Shown here piece by piece: positions 7,520 to 12,880 of a stretch of DNA of 15,194 bases. Each line of letters opens with the position of its first letter. Within the stretch, counting starts at the first letter, position 1. A program made the position numbers and the translations under genes. Origin of the DNA: Alloprevotella sp. (GTDB lineage: Bacteria > Bacteroidota > Bacteroidia > Bacteroidales > Bacteroidaceae); NCBI GenBank assembly GCA_015259235.1, contig JABZGM010000027.1:1-15194 (forward strand). The letters run 5' to 3'. The notes beneath the pieces are model-generated. The model was not told the origin of the DNA, did not search any database, and saw only the letters and a list, made by a program, of their open reading frames with translations.

Positions 7520-7527
7520 CAAAGATA
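7520..7527 (-). promoter_or_regulatory. -7 element of the lysS promoter
   Basis: The minus strand reads TATCTTTG, matching TAnnTTTG. No good TTTG lies 19-21 nt upstream. A short inverted repeat CTTTC-tttt-GAAAG (7531-7544) sits just upstream of it. The context AAGTCGTATCTTTG is shared with the phosphatase promoter near 10900. Confidence 0.6.
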
Positions 7528-7655
7528 CGACTTTCTTTTGAAAGTGTCTGCTCTACACAAGGACATTTCGCGCTATTCTCTGCATAGAAATCCAATTTTC
7601 CATCGTCTTTGCACAACTACACTGAGAACGTGCAACTTATTTGCTCAGAAATTCG

Positions 7656-7663
7656 TATCTTTG
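7656..7663 (+). promoter_or_regulatory. -7 element of the yhhQ promoter
   Basis: TATCTTTG matches TAnnTTTG and is preceded by TCG, as in the lysS and phosphatase promoters. The -33 region is weak. It implies a start near 7669 and a leader of about 84 nt, which contains the hairpin and candidate preQ1 aptamer. Confidence 0.6.
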
Positions 7664-7685
7664 CAGCCCTGCTACCTCTTCTGTC

Positions 7686-7714
7686 TTGCCCACGGCGGTG
7701 GAAGGCGGTGGCAA
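7686..7714 (+). other. Leader hairpin immediately 5' of the candidate preQ1 aptamer
   Basis: TTGCCCAC (7686-7693) pairs with GTGGCAA (7708-7714) with one bulged C. The loop holds most of a direct repeat of GGCGGTGG (7694-7701 and 7704-7711). A smaller alternative, CCAC-ggcg-GTGG (7690-7701), is possible. The strand GTGGCAA could instead pair, less well, with TTGC and CAC inside the aptamer (7722-7732). Confidence 0.45.
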
Positions 7715-7744
7715 AGTGTAGTTGCTAACCACTCTAAAAACAAG
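7715..7744 (+). promoter_or_regulatory. Candidate preQ1 class I-like riboswitch upstream of yhhQ
   Basis: The sequence can fold as an H-type pseudoknot of the preQ1-I plan. P1 is AGTG (7715-7718) with CACT (7730-7733). L1 is TAG and P2 is TTG (7722-7724) with CAA in the tail (7741-7743). A C (7729) lies directly before the 3' strand of P1, where class I aptamers place the ligand-pairing cytosine. The tail CTAAAAACAAG is A-rich, as in the known class, and resembles the Thermoanaerobacter aptamer tail. It ends 8 nt before the yhhQ ATG, so ligand binding would be expected to block translation. Against it, P1 is only 4 bp and L1 does not match the usual UUC/UCG. Gene context (a queuosine-precursor transporter) is the main support. 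Confidence 0.42.
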
Positions 7745-7752
7745 ACTTTTTT

Positions 7753-8439
7753 ATGTCCGCTTCTAAAAATGTGAGCCTTTCGCTCTTAGTGCTGAGCGTA
7801 GTGTTCTGCGTGTGCCTTGTGGCATCCAATCTGTTTGAAACGAAATTGGTGCAAATTGGTCCAATTTCCATGACGGCAGGTTTTCTAGTTTTTCCCATTT
7901 CTTACATCATCAACGACGTTGTCGCCGAAGTTTGGGGCTACCGCAAGGTACGCCTGCTCATCTGGCTAGGTTTTTTCATGAACTTCCTCGTCGTTGCCAT
8001 TGGTCAACTAGCGGTGTTCCTTCCTGCAGCTCCCTTCTGGAAAGGGGAAGAGCACTTTGATTTTGTCTTCGGGCTGGCTCCCCGCATCGCCTGTGCTAGT
8101 TTTATAGCCTTCATCATTGGTTCGTTTCTCAATGCTTGGGTGATGAGTCGCATGAAAATCTCCGATGGCGGTAAGCATTTCTCCGTCCGCGCTGTAGTTT
8201 CCACCTTAGTTGGCGAAACGGGCGACTCACTCATCTTCTTCCCCATCGCATTTTGGGGGCTGGTTTCTGTGACGGAGATGCTCAAACTTATGGTGGTGCA
8301 AATCGCGGCTAAGACACTTTATGAAATCATCGTGCTACCCATCACCATTCGCATCGTAAAATGGGTGAAATATCGCGAACAAACAGATGTATTCGACCAC
8401 GATGTTGACTATCGTATTTGGAGAATCTTCGATGTCTAA
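7753..8439 (+). CDS. yhhQ: Queuosine precursor transporter, YhhQ/VUT family
   Basis: This 228-residue inner-membrane protein belongs to the COG1738 family, whose characterised members import 7-deazapurine precursors of queuosine (preQ0/preQ1 or queuine). About six hydrophobic segments are visible (roughly 8-27, 38-58, 67-90, 108-132, 148-170, 175-203). Family hallmarks are FPISYIINDVVAEVWGYRKVR (47-67), with Asp55 and Glu59 inside the membrane region, and VGETGDSLIFFPIAF (153-167). The ATG at 7753 puts a short polar N-terminus before the first helix. It is divergent from lysS with a 385-nt gap holding both promoters. Its leader may carry a preQ1 sensor. With queC-queF about 5 kb away, the cell seems able both to make and to salvage precursors; the exact substrate cannot be told from sequence. 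Confidence 0.92.
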   Translation: MSASKNVSLSLLVLSVVFCVCLVASNLFETKLVQIGPISMTAGFLVFPISYIINDVVAEVWGYRKVRLLIWLGFFMNFLVVAIGQLAVFLPAAPFWKGEEHFDFVFGLAPRIACASFIAFIIGSFLNAWVMSRMKISDGGKHFSVRAVVSTLVGETGDSLIFFPIAFWGLVSVTEMLKLMVVQIAAKTLYEIIVLPITIRIVKWVKYREQTDVFDHDVDYRIWRIFDV

Positions 8440-8478
8440 ACCTTTTGATTCGACATTTTTTCCCACAATTACACTTTG

Positions 8479-8521
8479 ACTAGGACTGTTTTCGCGCCTC
8501 ATCTCCTGCGAAAACCCTAGT
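8479..8521 (+). other. Stem-loop in the yhhQ 3' untranslated region
   Basis: GTTTTCGC (8488-8495) pairs with GCGAAAAC (8508-8515). After a 3-nt bulge (ACT) on the left, ACTAGG (8479-8484) pairs with CCTAGT (8516-8521). The loop is 12 nt. A pyrimidine-rich run (TTCTCTATTTC) follows, so it may be a weak first terminator ahead of the strong one at 8550. Confidence 0.5.
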
Positions 8522-8549
8522 TTCTCTATTTCATTTGCAACTTCACCAC

Positions 8550-8591
8550 AATGGGGCAATGCGACACAATGCGCATTGCCCCATTCTTTTT
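8550..8591 (+). terminator. Strong intrinsic terminator of yhhQ
   Basis: AATGGGGCAATGCG (8550-8563) and CGCATTGCCCCATT (8572-8585) form a perfect 14-bp stem with an 8-nt loop, followed by CTTTTT. It stands about 110 nt past the yhhQ stop and 56 nt before the convergent end of the hexosaminidase gene. It could also act as a roadblock for that opposing transcript, though it has no U-tract on the minus strand. Confidence 0.9.
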
Positions 8592-8646
8592 GCCAGAGTC
8601 TTGATGAAAAAACTTTGTGCCCCTCTTCTTCTACATTATTATCGCC

Positions 8647-10728
8647 TCATCTAATTTGAGAAATCATCGCATGAGGGCGAGACCTCCGAACAGCACGCAT
8701 GTGCTTATTTGGAGAATAGACAATTCCCTCCAGCGCATTGCGACCGCTCTTGTCGGTGAGCACGAAGGTGAACATCCATTTTTTGAGACGCGTGCCATTA
8801 GGATTGAAGGGAAGTTTGAGTAACACCTTGTTCCACCCCTTTTTGAGAGAAATTTGCGTAGCAGTACGAGCCGAAAAGTTTTCATTCTCCAACAAATCTT
8901 CGTTGGTCATTGATGTCTTATCCGAATTCTTCCAAGAAGGAGCAGGGATTTCTACATCATTGAGCCAAATCTTTGCACCCATCCTGTCCCAATGCCCATC
9001 GTTCGGAGCAAGATCCTTCTCCGATCTGCCATAATTATAGATTTCGATGAGCGCACCCACGTCTTGTGCTTTTGGCGAATAGACATACGTCCAAGCATAA
9101 GCCGTGGTGTTCTCCTTCGGGTGGGCATAATAGGCAGGAATCGTACCTTCGCCCCACGTGTGCCTCAGATAGATACCCGCTCCAGTGGCATAACCTGTGG
9201 TGTATGTCCGACCTTGATAGACGTAACTACTCTTCAAGCCTTCTGTTTCTGGGGGAAATTTCATCGCGGCATTGCCGTTATTGGGGAAAGCCTCGGAGAT
9301 AGCCCACTGCACATTCGTTTGTCGCACATAGGGGATGGACACCTGCTGCAAGGTAGTGGCTTTGTGATAGAGAAATCTCCGTTCCCAATCGGAAAATTCC
9401 TCATATTCCTCGCCAGAAGACGGAAGCATCACCCCACCCTTTTCGATATATGCTTTGCCCCCTCCTATCCATCCGCGTTCCGCAGAGGCAAGTGCGTTGG
9501 CATAGAAGTTGTTTTGCGTCAAAATGTCGTCTTGCGTGGGGAGTTTGCGGTCGTTCCACGGACAAGATATCGTACCTGCGATTTCTGCGTTCCCACGCAC
9601 TGCATAATAAATGCTACTTTTGTAGATGCCCACTAGGTCGGCAAAGACATCAAAGTGGTTGGTATAGTTGTAACGGCAGTCGATATTGGGAATGCCTTTC
9701 ACGAGTTTTCCGCGTGTGCTCCACATCTGCGTCATGTCCACCTTGTGATTTTGGATAGCCACTCCATTGATGGGATTCCACACGACAGCTTTTTTGCCCA
9801 GACTATGGATTTTGTCGATAATCGTGTTGAGGAAGTTCGGGTAGGTTATCGTATGTTCATCAGCCCCAAAATGAATATAAGGCGCACGCACAAAGACTTT
9901 TGCAACTTCCTCTAGGATGGTTTGCAATTCTTGCATGCCTTGCTCGGTCTGCATATCGTGTCCCATGGCGCGAACAAAGGCTTGGCTATGACCGGGCATA
10001 TCGATTTCGGGGATAATCGTCACACCGCGCTCATAAGCATATTCTTCCAATTCGCGACACTCTGCCTGAGTATAGAACTTTCCAGGGAAGCGCGTCATGG
10101 AAGTTGCCGAGGTGAGTTGAGGGAAAGCCTTGATTTCAAAGCGCCACGCTTGATTTTCAGTCAAATGCCAATGGAAGACATTGACCTTAAACTGCGCCAA
10201 CAGATCAATTTGTCGCTTTAGTTCTTCGATGTCAATGAAAGACCGCCCCACATCGTGCATCACGCCACGCACTTTGAAGGCTGGAAAATCCGTCATCGTC
10301 AGCGCTTCCACTTGTGGACTGCCCTCGGTGCCCAACGCCAGTTGGCGCAGCGTTTGTGCCGCTCGCACCACGCCGATGGGTTCAGCCACAGTGATGTTGA
10401 TTTTGTTGGGAGAAATATCCAAACGATAGCCTTCGTTGCCAAATCCTGCCAGAGGATAATCGAAGGTATTGAGCGATGTGTCCATCACAACGTGCACCGT
10501 AGCAGCGGAACTCTCGGAGAAAGTGGCACCATGGTCGGTGAGCACCTTGCGAAGTAGCGGAGTATTTGTAGGATCATCCAAACGAAGAGCACGCTGCAAG
10601 GCGAAATGCCCTGCCTGCTTGGTGAGTTGTTGCGGACGAGGAAGAAGATGTTCTATTTTCGCGGAGGAAGATAAAGAAAAAGCACCGGCACAAAAGAGAA
10701 GGACTAGCGCGGATGGTATTCTAAACAT
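8647..10728 (-). CDS. Secreted GH20 beta-N-acetylhexosaminidase
   Basis: GH20 enzymes remove terminal N-acetylglucosamine or N-acetylgalactosamine by substrate-assisted catalysis. The 693-residue protein has a signal peptide (about 1-23, ending SSSA), so it acts in the periplasm or outside. An N-terminal GH20b-like domain covers about 28-145. The TIM-barrel domain begins near 150 (FKVRGVMHDVGRSFIDIEELKRQIDLL) and contains FHWHLTENQAWR (185-196), IIPEIDMPGH (238-247) and the catalytic pair Asp290-Glu291 in YIHFGADEHT. The usual motif is H-x-G-G-D-E; here the second Gly is Ala289. From about 540 to 675 there is an extra beta-rich region that may bind carbohydrate. No T9SS tail is seen. It is convergent with yhhQ and divergent from the phosphatase gene. 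Likely substrates are host glycans or peptidoglycan/chitin fragments. Confidence 0.93.
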   Translation of the reverse strand: MFRIPSALVLLFCAGAFSLSSSAKIEHLLPRPQQLTKQAGHFALQRALRLDDPTNTPLLRKVLTDHGATFSESSAATVHVVMDTSLNTFDYPLAGFGNEGYRLDISPNKINITVAEPIGVVRAAQTLRQLALGTEGSPQVEALTMTDFPAFKVRGVMHDVGRSFIDIEELKRQIDLLAQFKVNVFHWHLTENQAWRFEIKAFPQLTSATSMTRFPGKFYTQAECRELEEYAYERGVTIIPEIDMPGHSQAFVRAMGHDMQTEQGMQELQTILEEVAKVFVRAPYIHFGADEHTITYPNFLNTIIDKIHSLGKKAVVWNPINGVAIQNHKVDMTQMWSTRGKLVKGIPNIDCRYNYTNHFDVFADLVGIYKSSIYYAVRGNAEIAGTISCPWNDRKLPTQDDILTQNNFYANALASAERGWIGGGKAYIEKGGVMLPSSGEEYEEFSDWERRFLYHKATTLQQVSIPYVRQTNVQWAISEAFPNNGNAAMKFPPETEGLKSSYVYQGRTYTTGYATGAGIYLRHTWGEGTIPAYYAHPKENTTAYAWTYVYSPKAQDVGALIEIYNYGRSEKDLAPNDGHWDRMGAKIWLNDVEIPAPSWKNSDKTSMTNEDLLENENFSARTATQISLKKGWNKVLLKLPFNPNGTRLKKWMFTFVLTDKSGRNALEGIVYSPNKHMRAVRRSRPHAMISQIR

Positions 10729-10796
10729 AAGGAGAAAATAAAAGAGATGTTCGTTCCTTTCTAATCAATGAGGACACAGATTAAACGATGTTGCCA

Positions 10797-10804
10797 CAAA
10801 GATA
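10797..10804 (-). promoter_or_regulatory. -7 element of the hexosaminidase promoter
   Basis: The minus strand reads TATCTTTG, preceded by G as in the other promoters here. It lies about 69 nt upstream of the start codon at 10728. No good -33 element is visible at the expected spacing. Confidence 0.55.
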
Positions 10805-10861
10805 CAAAAACATGGGAGTATTCGCCCTCGTTCCTCGCGGTTTCTTGGATTAACGTTCTGT

Positions 10862-10875
10862 TTTCTCATGAGAAA
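10862..10875. repeat. 14-bp perfect palindrome between divergent promoters
   Basis: TTTCTCATGAGAAA is perfectly self-complementary. It lies 24 nt upstream of the phosphatase -7 element, that is over its -33 region, and about 60 nt from the hexosaminidase -7 element. A dimeric regulator's operator is possible; no family can be named. Confidence 0.5.
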
Positions 10876-10899
10876 GGCGCCAGTACCTCAAAAAAGTCG

Positions 10900-10907
10900 T
10901 ATCTTTG
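10900..10907 (+). promoter_or_regulatory. -7 element of the tyrosine phosphatase promoter
   Basis: TATCTTTG matches TAnnTTTG, in the context AAGTCGTATCTTTG that is identical to the lysS promoter on the other strand. The ATG follows 33 nt later. Confidence 0.65.
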
Positions 10908-10940
10908 TGCTACATTCAAGCACATTCTCACTAGACACTT

Positions 10941-11405
10941 ATGAACATTCTCTTTATTTGTTTGGGCAATATCTGCCGCTCTCCGTTGGCTGAGGAAGTT
11001 TTCCGCCAAGAAGTTCAAAAAGCGCACCGCAGTGCCGATTTTCCCATCATAGATTCGGCAGGAATGATTGACTATCACGAGGGCGAACTCCCTGATCATC
11101 GCATGCGCCAACAAGCGGCAGCACGTGGCTATGCACTCACACACCACTCTCGTCCCATGACGGCAGAAGATTTTCGCACCTTCGATTGCATCGTTGCCAT
11201 GGATGCAGACAATCTCCGCAGACTGCGCGAAAAATGCCCTGAACCAGAGTTGATGAACAAGGTGGTGTTACTCTCTGACTATCTCACAGCGCATCCTGAT
11301 TTCACATCAATTCCCGACCCTTACTACGGCACTCTGGCTGATTTCGACCTCGTGATAGACCTCTGCGAGGATGCTTGTGCGCATTTGCTCACGCAATTAT
11401 CATAG
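10941..11405 (+). CDS. Low-molecular-weight protein tyrosine phosphatase
   Basis: This 154-residue cytoplasmic enzyme hydrolyses phosphotyrosine through a cysteinyl-phosphate. The N-terminal P-loop ILFICLGNICRSPLAEEVF has the nucleophile Cys7 and Arg13 in CX5R-S. The general acid Asp126 sits in DPYYG (126-130), and the typical C-terminus FDLVIDLCEDACAHLL follows. The length is normal for the family and the ATG at 10941 is the only reasonable start. In other bacteria such enzymes often act on tyrosine kinases of polysaccharide export; no such kinase is in this window, so the substrate is unknown. The DUF2461 gene lies 93 nt downstream on the same strand, with no promoter that I could see between them. 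Confidence 0.95.
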   Translation: MNILFICLGNICRSPLAEEVFRQEVQKAHRSADFPIIDSAGMIDYHEGELPDHRMRQQAAARGYALTHHSRPMTAEDFRTFDCIVAMDADNLRRLREKCPEPELMNKVVLLSDYLTAHPDFTSIPDPYYGTLADFDLVIDLCEDACAHLLTQLS

Positions 11406-11498
11406 AAGCAATGAAATTTAGAATAATGCCATAGACATTTGTAATAAGGCTATCCACCTTTTCAGACAACATCCCAAACTACTAGATTATACTCTTCT

Positions 11499-12203
11499 AT
11501 GAAATCTGTCATCAACTTCCTTCAACAGCTCCAAGCCAACAACAATCGAGAATGGTTTCACGCTCACAAAGAGGAATATAAGGCTGCGCAATCCCGTTTT
11601 CATGCCTTTGCCGAAACCATGATTGCGCAGATAGCCCAGTTTGACCCTACCGTGGCTGGACTAACGGCAAAAGATGTGACCTATCGCATCCAACGCGACA
11701 CCCGTTTCTCGGCAGACAAGCGCCCTTACAAAGGACACATGGGCTTATTCATTGCGCGTGGCGGTAAGAAATCGGGCTATTCTGGCTATTATTTCCAGTT
11801 GGGCGCAGACCAGAATGCCGCCGACTTTGGAGGCATACATTGGGAATCGCAACACATCATTGCCCCAGGGCATTACTGCATCGAGCCCAAAGCACTTCGC
11901 ATCCTTCGAGAAGACATCATGGACGGCGAGGGCGATTTCGACAAACTAGTGCGTGAAATAGCCGACACTCGCTTTCAACTCCTGCACTTCAATGAGCTGA
12001 AACGAAATCCTAAAGGCTTTCCTGCCGATGCACCTTGGAGCGAATACCTGCGATTGAAGAGCTTCTGTCTAGCCTTTGCTCCTAGCACAGAGGAGGTCAC
12101 TGCAGACGATTTCCCTGAACGCTTGGCACAATATTTTAGCACTACGACACCTTTCCTCAACTACATCAACAGAGCTATAGAGTATGCTCGGGAAGAAGAA
12201 TAA
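11499..12203 (+). CDS. DUF2461 domain protein (TIGR02453-like)
   Basis: This 234-residue soluble protein matches the DUF2461 family along its length. Landmarks are the N-terminal FLQQLQANNNREWFHAHKEEY (7-27, the family's 'L..N N.reWF...K..Y' pattern), DVTYRIQRDTRFSADKRPYKGHMGLFIARGGK (about 59-90), GYYFQLG (96-102) and the C-terminal FSTTTPFLNYINRA. No signal peptide or membrane segment is present. The molecular function of the family is not established. It probably shares a transcript with the tyrosine phosphatase upstream. Inverted repeats at 12247-12279 lie shortly past its stop. Confidence 0.88.
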   Translation: MKSVINFLQQLQANNNREWFHAHKEEYKAAQSRFHAFAETMIAQIAQFDPTVAGLTAKDVTYRIQRDTRFSADKRPYKGHMGLFIARGGKKSGYSGYYFQLGADQNAADFGGIHWESQHIIAPGHYCIEPKALRILREDIMDGEGDFDKLVREIADTRFQLLHFNELKRNPKGFPADAPWSEYLRLKSFCLAFAPSTEEVTADDFPERLAQYFSTTTPFLNYINRAIEYAREEE

Positions 12204-12246
12204 GAAATTTGTAAAGGCTCGGCAGTACCTTGGGAAACCCCATTTT

Positions 12247-12279
12247 AGCAACTCAAGTTGCTTATCGCGCAACTTTGAG
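12247..12279 (+). other. Overlapping inverted repeats downstream of the DUF2461 gene
   Basis: AGCAACT-ca-AGTTGCT (12247-12262) is a tight hairpin. Alternatively CTCAAGTTGC (12252-12261) can pair with GCAACTTTGAG (12269-12279) with one bulged A. The two share the AGTTGC segment and cannot form together. No U-tract follows directly, so this is not a classical terminator, although a transcript end somewhere here is expected. Confidence 0.4.
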
Positions 12280-12330
12280 CGTCCAGAATGTTTTCCTACC
12301 TAAATTCTCGAATTTTCTTTGAGATTTTTC

Positions 12331-12361
12331 TTGGAGGTCTTAGAAAAAAAATATACTTTTG
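12331..12361 (+). promoter_or_regulatory. Promoter of the Cys/Lys-rich secreted protein
   Basis: TTG (12331-12333) is followed after 20 nt by TACTTTTG (12354-12361), fitting TTG/N19-21/TAnnTTTG. An A-run lies between them. The ATG follows at 12422, giving a leader of about 55 nt. Confidence 0.7.
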
Positions 12362-12421
12362 CCAGAGTAAAACAGTTTTATCTGACAAGTAACATTCATT
12401 CAACCATAAAAAACAGACAAC

Positions 12422-12727
12422 ATGAAACTATTCAATGTAAATGCTGCGGCTAAATGCCTTGCATTCGCTGCTCTCCTCGCTTTCGGTCTCAATGCTGCTG
12501 CACAAGACGTGAAGCAAGCTGACAAGAAGGAAACTTGCTGCAAAAAAGACAACAAGAAGTGCTGCAAGAACGAAGACAAAAAGGACAACAAAAAGTGCTG
12601 CAAGAAGGAAGACAAGAAATCTTGCAAGAAGGGTTGCATGAACGACTGCAAAAAGGAATGCAACGAAAAGAAGGGTTGCTGCGGCGAACAAGGTTGTGGC
12701 GACAAAAAGAGCTGCGACAAGAAGTAA
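12422..12727 (+). CDS. Small secreted cysteine- and lysine-rich protein, unknown function
   Basis: I do not recognise a family. The 101-residue protein has a clean signal peptide (1-27, ...FAALLAFGLNAAA before Q28). The 74-residue mature part contains 14 cysteines and 26 lysines, almost no hydrophobic residues, and acidic D/E in between. Cysteines come as CC pairs (39-40, 47-48, 59-60, 86-87) and as singles (67, 71, 75, 79, 91, 97). Residues 43-54 and 55-66 are a near-perfect 12-residue tandem repeat (DNKKCCKNEDKK / DNKKCCKKEDKK). It has its own promoter (12331-12361) and strong terminator (12769-12804), so it is a single-gene unit just before groESL. The composition suggests metal binding like a metallothionein, or a heavily disulfide-linked cationic peptide; both are guesses. 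Real expression is supported by the flanking signals. Confidence 0.85.
   Translation: MKLFNVNAAAKCLAFAALLAFGLNAAAQDVKQADKKETCCKKDNKKCCKNEDKKDNKKCCKKEDKKSCKKGCMNDCKKECNEKKGCCGEQGCGDKKSCDKK
12548..12619 (+). repeat. Two 36-nt in-frame tandem repeats
   Basis: Unit 1 is 12548-12583 and unit 2 is 12584-12619. They differ at only a few bases, mostly synonymous (AAG/AAA) plus one Asn/Lys change. They encode the 12-residue repeat of the Cys/Lys-rich protein. The neighbouring sequence has weaker copies of the KKCCKK pattern. Confidence 0.85.
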
Positions 12728-12768
12728 TCTTGCTCCCTTTCTAGTGCAATTTGCACTTCCGGCAAAAC

Positions 12769-12804
12769 ACTGCATCAACTCATCGGTTGGTGCAGTTTTT
12801 TTTT
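12769..12804 (+). terminator. Strong intrinsic terminator after the Cys/Lys-rich gene
   Basis: ACTGCATCAAC (12769-12779) pairs with GTTGGTGCAGT (12786-12796) with one G-U, loop 6 nt, followed by a run of nine T (12796-12804). An A-run precedes the stem, so it could work in both directions. A second small inverted repeat (AGTGCAA-t-TTGCACT, 12743-12757) lies just upstream. It separates this gene from groESL. Confidence 0.92.
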
Positions 12805-12818
12805 GTGCCTTCCACACA

Positions 12819-12848
12819 TTGCTCCACTTATTTCAGCGGATACATTTG
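12819..12848 (+). promoter_or_regulatory. Candidate housekeeping promoter of groESL
   Basis: TTG (12819-12821) is followed after 19 nt by TACATTTG (12841-12848). This fits the Bacteroidetes consensus and would give a leader of about 210 nt. It sits upstream of the sigma-54-like site, so groESL may have two promoters. Confidence 0.55.
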
Positions 12849-12880
12849 TTCAATCTCCTGCTTTTCATGCAGACTGTAAC

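Noticed and set aside
7708..7727. Sigma-54 promoter for yhhQ (TGGCA...TTGC)
   Set aside because: GG and GC are 12 nt apart instead of 10, and a better TATCTTTG element lies upstream.
7514..7774. Small plus-strand open frame overlapping the yhhQ start
   Set aside because: It covers the yhhQ promoter and leader, has no domain, and competes with a clear regulatory explanation.
12743..12757. AGTGCAA-t-TTGCACT as a separate operator
   Set aside because: It sits in the 3' untranslated region just before a strong terminator; a one-base loop cannot fold as RNA and no promoter is near.
12400..12817. Leu/Phe/Ser- or Val/Ala-rich minus-strand frames opposite the Cys/Lys-rich gene
   Set aside because: They are antisense readings of lysine and cysteine codons; the plus-strand gene has signal peptide, promoter and terminator.
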